A DNA stretch of 64,000 nucleotides, from contig NZ_LXET01000007.1 of assembly GCF_001655005.1 (NCBI RefSeq), positions 1-64,000 on the forward strand, written 5' to 3'. This DNA comes from Hafnia paralvei ATCC 29927 (GTDB lineage: Bacteria > Pseudomonadota > Gammaproteobacteria > Enterobacterales > Enterobacteriaceae). Positions 61,403 through 64,000 of this stretch are shown piece by piece (positions within the stretch are counted from its first letter, which is position 1; each line of letters starts with the position of its first letter). Position numbers and translations under genes: made by a program. The notes under the pieces are model-generated. The model was not told where the DNA came from. It saw only the letters and a program-made list of their open reading frames with translations, and searched no databases.

Positions 61403-63112
61403 TTATTCCTCATCTCTGTCTGCAAGCACTGCGCCTTGTGCCGCAGGTAATGCCCAGCGGCGATACAACCGTAAGAATCCGCGTGGTACCTGTTTTTCCA
61501 GCGGAACCCAATGTTTGCGACGCTCTGCCAGTGTGGCTTCGTCGACGTTTAGCGTAAGTTCGCGAGTAGGGATATTGATGGTGATGGTATCGCCGTTTTC
61601 GACTAGCGCGAGATCGCCACCATCGCTGGCCTCAGGGGAAATATGACCAACGAACAGCCCTCGGTTAGAGCCTGAGAAACGGCCGTCAGTAATCAGCGCG
61701 CAGCTATCTGAAAGTCCCATACCTTCGAGACATTTCATCGGCTTGTACATTTCAGGCATACCCGGTCCACCTTTAGGACCTTCATAACGTAAGACCAGCA
61801 CAGAACCTGATGCGATATCTCCAGAAAGGATGGCATCAACGGATTCTTGCTCACTGTTAAATACCACGGCTGGGCCAGTGAAGATCATCAAGTGCTCTGG
61901 CACCGCGGCAGGTTTTACGACGCATCCAAGCGGAGATAGATTGCCATGCAGCACCGCAACCCCAGCTTCATTGCGAACCGGTATTGCTAGCGTATGGATG
62001 ACTTCAGGGCGCTGGCTGACAGGAACCTGAGCCAGCCATTCGGCTTTGCATTGACCGCTTACGGTAAGGGCGTTGAGATCCATCAGTGAGGCAATTTCTT
62101 TCTCAACGGCTGCGACACCACCCGCTTCCCAGAAGTCGATCATGTCGTATTCAGAAGCAGGATAGAGTGAGGCCACGAGCGGAACGTGGTGGCTTAGTTT
62201 GTCAAAATCCGACAGCGGTAGATGCCCGTATTCGCCTTCATAGTGAATAGCCTGTAAATGCAAAATAGCGTTGGTAGACCCGCCGGTGGCGAGTAGGTAA
62301 ATCATGGCGTTGCGAATTGACTGCGGTGTGATAATTTGGCGCGCATTGACGCCGCGCTTAACTAAATCAACCGCTGTTTGACCCGTGCGGAAGGCACATT
62401 CTCGGCGCTCCTGTGATACGGCAGGCAATGTGCTGCTACCCGGCAGGCTCATGCCGAGAACTTCAGAAATACAGCACATGGTGTTAGCGGTACCGTACAT
62501 GGTGCAGGAACCTGGACCCGGCTCAGCGATATCCTCGATATGGCGGAATTCAGCTTCGTCAATCTCTCCGCGTCTTTTCCAGCCAATGGCCTCGGTGACG
62601 ATATTACCGTCCCAGTGCTTACCTTTATATTCGGCAGGATACATCGGTCCACCATTAACTAAAATGGCTGGAATATCTAATCGTGCAGCGGCCATTAGCA
62701 TCGCGGGGACGATCTTGTCGCAGGAACCGAGTAACACCATGCCGTCAAAACGGTGGGCGCGCATCATCACTTCAATTGAGCTCGTTATCACTTCTCGGGC
62801 GGCAAGAATATAACGCATGCCCAAATGTCCTTCGGCGATACCATCGCAAGGTGCAATCGTGCCGAATACCATCCCGACGCCGCCAGCTTCATCAATACCT
62901 TTTAAGACTTCTGCCGTGAGTTCGTTGAGATTTGCATGGCCGGCCGTGGCATTGGTGTAGCTATTAACCACCGCGATCACCGGACGGCGTAGCTGTTCAT
63001 CCGTATGTCCCATCGATTTGTACAGGGCCCGCTTAAGTGCACCATCATCCCCACTAAGTACAGGGTTGAAGTGCCCATCACCACAGGTGCCACAGCTTTT
63101 ACATCCACTCAT
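61403..63112 (-). CDS. IlvD/Edd-family sugar-acid dehydratase
   Basis: Iron-sulfur dehydratase, 569 aa. Family marks: TIAPCDGIAEGHLGM (C89), GSCDKIVPAMLM (C131), GSCTMYGTANTM (C203), ATGGSTNAILHL, RYEGPKGGPGMPEMYK, ITDGRFSGSNRGL. The start at 63112 has AGAGGCAG upstream; a 20-residue extension to 63172 is open but unsupported. The N-terminus is unusual: three cysteines C4, C7 and C10 in SGCKSCGTCGDGHF. Its place before an aldolase suggests a sugar acid such as an aldonate; the precise substrate is unknown. Confidence 0.88.
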   Translation of the reverse strand: MSGCKSCGTCGDGHFNPVLSGDDGALKRALYKSMGHTDEQLRRPVIAVVNSYTNATAGHANLNELTAEVLKGIDEAGGVGMVFGTIAPCDGIAEGHLGMRYILAAREVITSSIEVMMRAHRFDGMVLLGSCDKIVPAMLMAAARLDIPAILVNGGPMYPAEYKGKHWDGNIVTEAIGWKRRGEIDEAEFRHIEDIAEPGPGSCTMYGTANTMCCISEVLGMSLPGSSTLPAVSQERRECAFRTGQTAVDLVKRGVNARQIITPQSIRNAMIYLLATGGSTNAILHLQAIHYEGEYGHLPLSDFDKLSHHVPLVASLYPASEYDMIDFWEAGGVAAVEKEIASLMDLNALTVSGQCKAEWLAQVPVSQRPEVIHTLAIPVRNEAGVAVLHGNLSPLGCVVKPAAVPEHLMIFTGPAVVFNSEQESVDAILSGDIASGSVLVLRYEGPKGGPGMPEMYKPMKCLEGMGLSDSCALITDGRFSGSNRGLFVGHISPEASDGGDLALVENGDTITINIPTRELTLNVDEATLAERRKHWVPLEKQVPRGFLRLYRRWALPAAQGAVLADRDEE

Positions 63113-63160
63113 AAACTGCCTCTTTTCAATAACGATACAACGCCAACCGTGCTTTGCATT

Positions 63161-63245
63161 TATCCCCGTCATACTTCAAGTTGCATTTTTGTTGGTCGCG
63201 TTCACTCACTTGCCGCCTCAATGCAACTCGAATTATTTAGGGTTT
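63161..63245. repeat. Dispersed palindromic repeat (copy D)
   Basis: 85 bases from TATCCCCGTCATACTTCAAG to AACTCGAATTATTTAGGGTTT. Left arm AAGTTGCATT and right arm AATGCAACTC are inverted copies. Its right end overlaps the stop codon of the MFS gene. It sits between the permease and dehydratase genes of one operon. Confidence 0.85.
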
Positions 63246-64000
63246 AGGATCTGCCAGCATTACGGCGGGGATTAACCAGCTTGGCTGGTAACAAAAACAT
63301 CAATGGAGCACACAGCAGTAAAAATGCGGCGAGAATATATAGGCCGACATTGGTGCTGCCTGTGTTGTCTTTCAGCCAGCCGAGCACGGTAGGGCCGAAG
63401 AACCCCGCTAAATTGCCCACTGAGTTAACTAAAGCGATGCCCGCCGCGGCAGCTGTGCCAGACAGCAACGTACCTGGTAGGCTGATGTAGGTTGGGATAA
63501 GCGCTAACGTGCCGGACATGGCTAGGCAAATCCACGCCATCATCCATAGGGTGGAACCGCTGCAATAGGCACTTAGCGTCAGGCCCACGGCACCTAATAT
63601 GGCTGGAATGGCTATATGCCAGCGGCGTTCACAGCACAGATCGGAGTGACGGCTGTTCCACACCATGAAGACGGCACCAAAGACGTAAGGCAGCGCGGCA
63701 AGTAAGCCGATATGGAAATCGTCGTTAACGCCGGAGCTTTTAATAATCGACGGTAGCCAGAAATTGATACCGTAATAGCCGATGTTGAAGCTGAAGAAGA
63801 TCAGCGCCAGCAGCCATACGTAGCCATTGCGGAACATCATTTTTAGGTTTTGCGGGGGCTTGCCCTCATTGGCAATGAGGTTGCGCAGACGATCAGTTTC
63901 TAGATCGTCTGCGACAATTTGCTTCTCTTCCGTGCTCAACCAGCGTGCAGATTTGACGTCGTTGTCGAGATAACGTAGCACTACGAACGCCAGCAGGAAC
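63244..64000 (-). CDS. MFS sugar-acid transporter, ACS type (cut by window edge)
   Basis: C-terminal part (about 250 aa) of a major-facilitator transporter resembling the anion:cation symporter group that includes glucarate and galactonate/hexuronate permeases. Visible: central loop with LSTEEKQIVADDLETD, then about six TM segments (GYYGINFWLPSIIK, TYISLPGTLLSGTAAAAGIALVNSVGNLAGFFGPTVLGWLKDNT). The frame runs off the right edge of the window, so the start is not seen. First gene of the minus-strand catabolic operon. Confidence 0.85.
   Translation of the reverse strand, partial: FLLAFVVLRYLDNDVKSARWLSTEEKQIVADDLETDRLRNLIANEGKPPQNLKMMFRNGYVWLLALIFFSFNIGYYGINFWLPSIIKSSGVNDDFHIGLLAALPYVFGAVFMVWNSRHSDLCCERRWHIAIPAILGAVGLTLSAYCSGSTLWMMAWICLAMSGTLALIPTYISLPGTLLSGTAAAAGIALVNSVGNLAGFFGPTVLGWLKDNTGSTNVGLYILAAFLLLCAPLMFLLPAKLVNPRRNAGRS

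Noticed and set aside
63113..63172. 20-residue upstream extension of the dehydratase
   Set aside because: ATG 63112 has a good AGAGGCAG site; the upstream residues overlap the repeat-bearing gap and show no family similarity.

Overview
The window looks like chromosome from a member of the Enterobacterales, most probably Hafnia or a close relative (Hafniaceae). Almost every gene has a clear E. coli K-12 counterpart of nearly the same length, but local gene order differs from E. coli. The genus is an inference from gene content and order (for example an Agp/phytase-type acid phosphatase and an ygeW-xdhD cluster next to uvrA-ssb). No rRNA, tRNA, CRISPR array, insertion sequence or phage gene was seen.

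Layout. (1) 1-13.7 kb, housekeeping: kgtP (2-oxoglutarate uptake), metA behind a four-box MetJ operator, the glyoxylate operon aceB-aceA-aceK behind an IclR-like site, treR converging on aceK where E. coli has arpA-iclR, ygiQ, dkgA and tyrB. (2) 14.0-18.0 kb, a tightly coupled nucleoside module: an HTH-PfkB kinase (YeiI type), psuG, a PsuT/NupX permease and a DUF1097 membrane protein. (3) 18.2-23.5 kb, yjbQ-yjbR, then uvrA and ssb divergent around a LexA box, then a long structured RNA or terminator and a small membrane protein. (4) 23.6-48.4 kb, a large purine/urate degradation cluster: regulator ygeV (uacR), ygeW-ygeX-ygeY, hyuA-yqeA, yqeB/yqeC, mocA, ygfK-ssnA-ygfM-xdhD, xanQ-guaD and ghxQ. 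(5) 48.6-54.7 kb, yjcE antiporter, a LysR regulator divergent from a cidA/cidB (lrgAB) pair, a DUF2002 protein and a secreted histidine acid phosphatase. (6) 54.8-58.8 kb, RpiR regulator, PTS EIIBC and GH1 6-phospho-beta-glucosidase. (7) 58.9-64.0 kb, a small secreted protein, then a minus-strand sugar-acid operon (MFS permease cut by the window edge, IlvD/Edd dehydratase, DapA-family aldolase, SDR dehydrogenase).

The most notable system is region 4. Purines enter through XanQ and GhxQ, and GuaD turns guanine into xanthine. A labile-selenium-type molybdenum hydroxylase set (XdhD, YgfM, YgfK, SsnA, with maturation factors YqeB, YqeC and MocA) handles the purine redox chemistry. HyuA and YgeY open and trim the ring. 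YgeX releases pyruvate and ammonia from 2,3-diaminopropionate. YgeW and the carbamate kinase YqeA turn the carbamoyl groups into ATP. I see good sigma-54 promoters in front of ygeW and ygfK, each with a near-identical 15-bp palindrome 170-215 bp upstream, and weaker sigma-54 matches before xanQ and ghxQ. YgeV is a sigma-54 activator, so together these suggest one purine regulon. The regulatory sites are read directly from sequence; their assignment to YgeV is inference.

A dispersed imperfect palindromic repeat (four clear copies, one partial) lies in several intergenic gaps.
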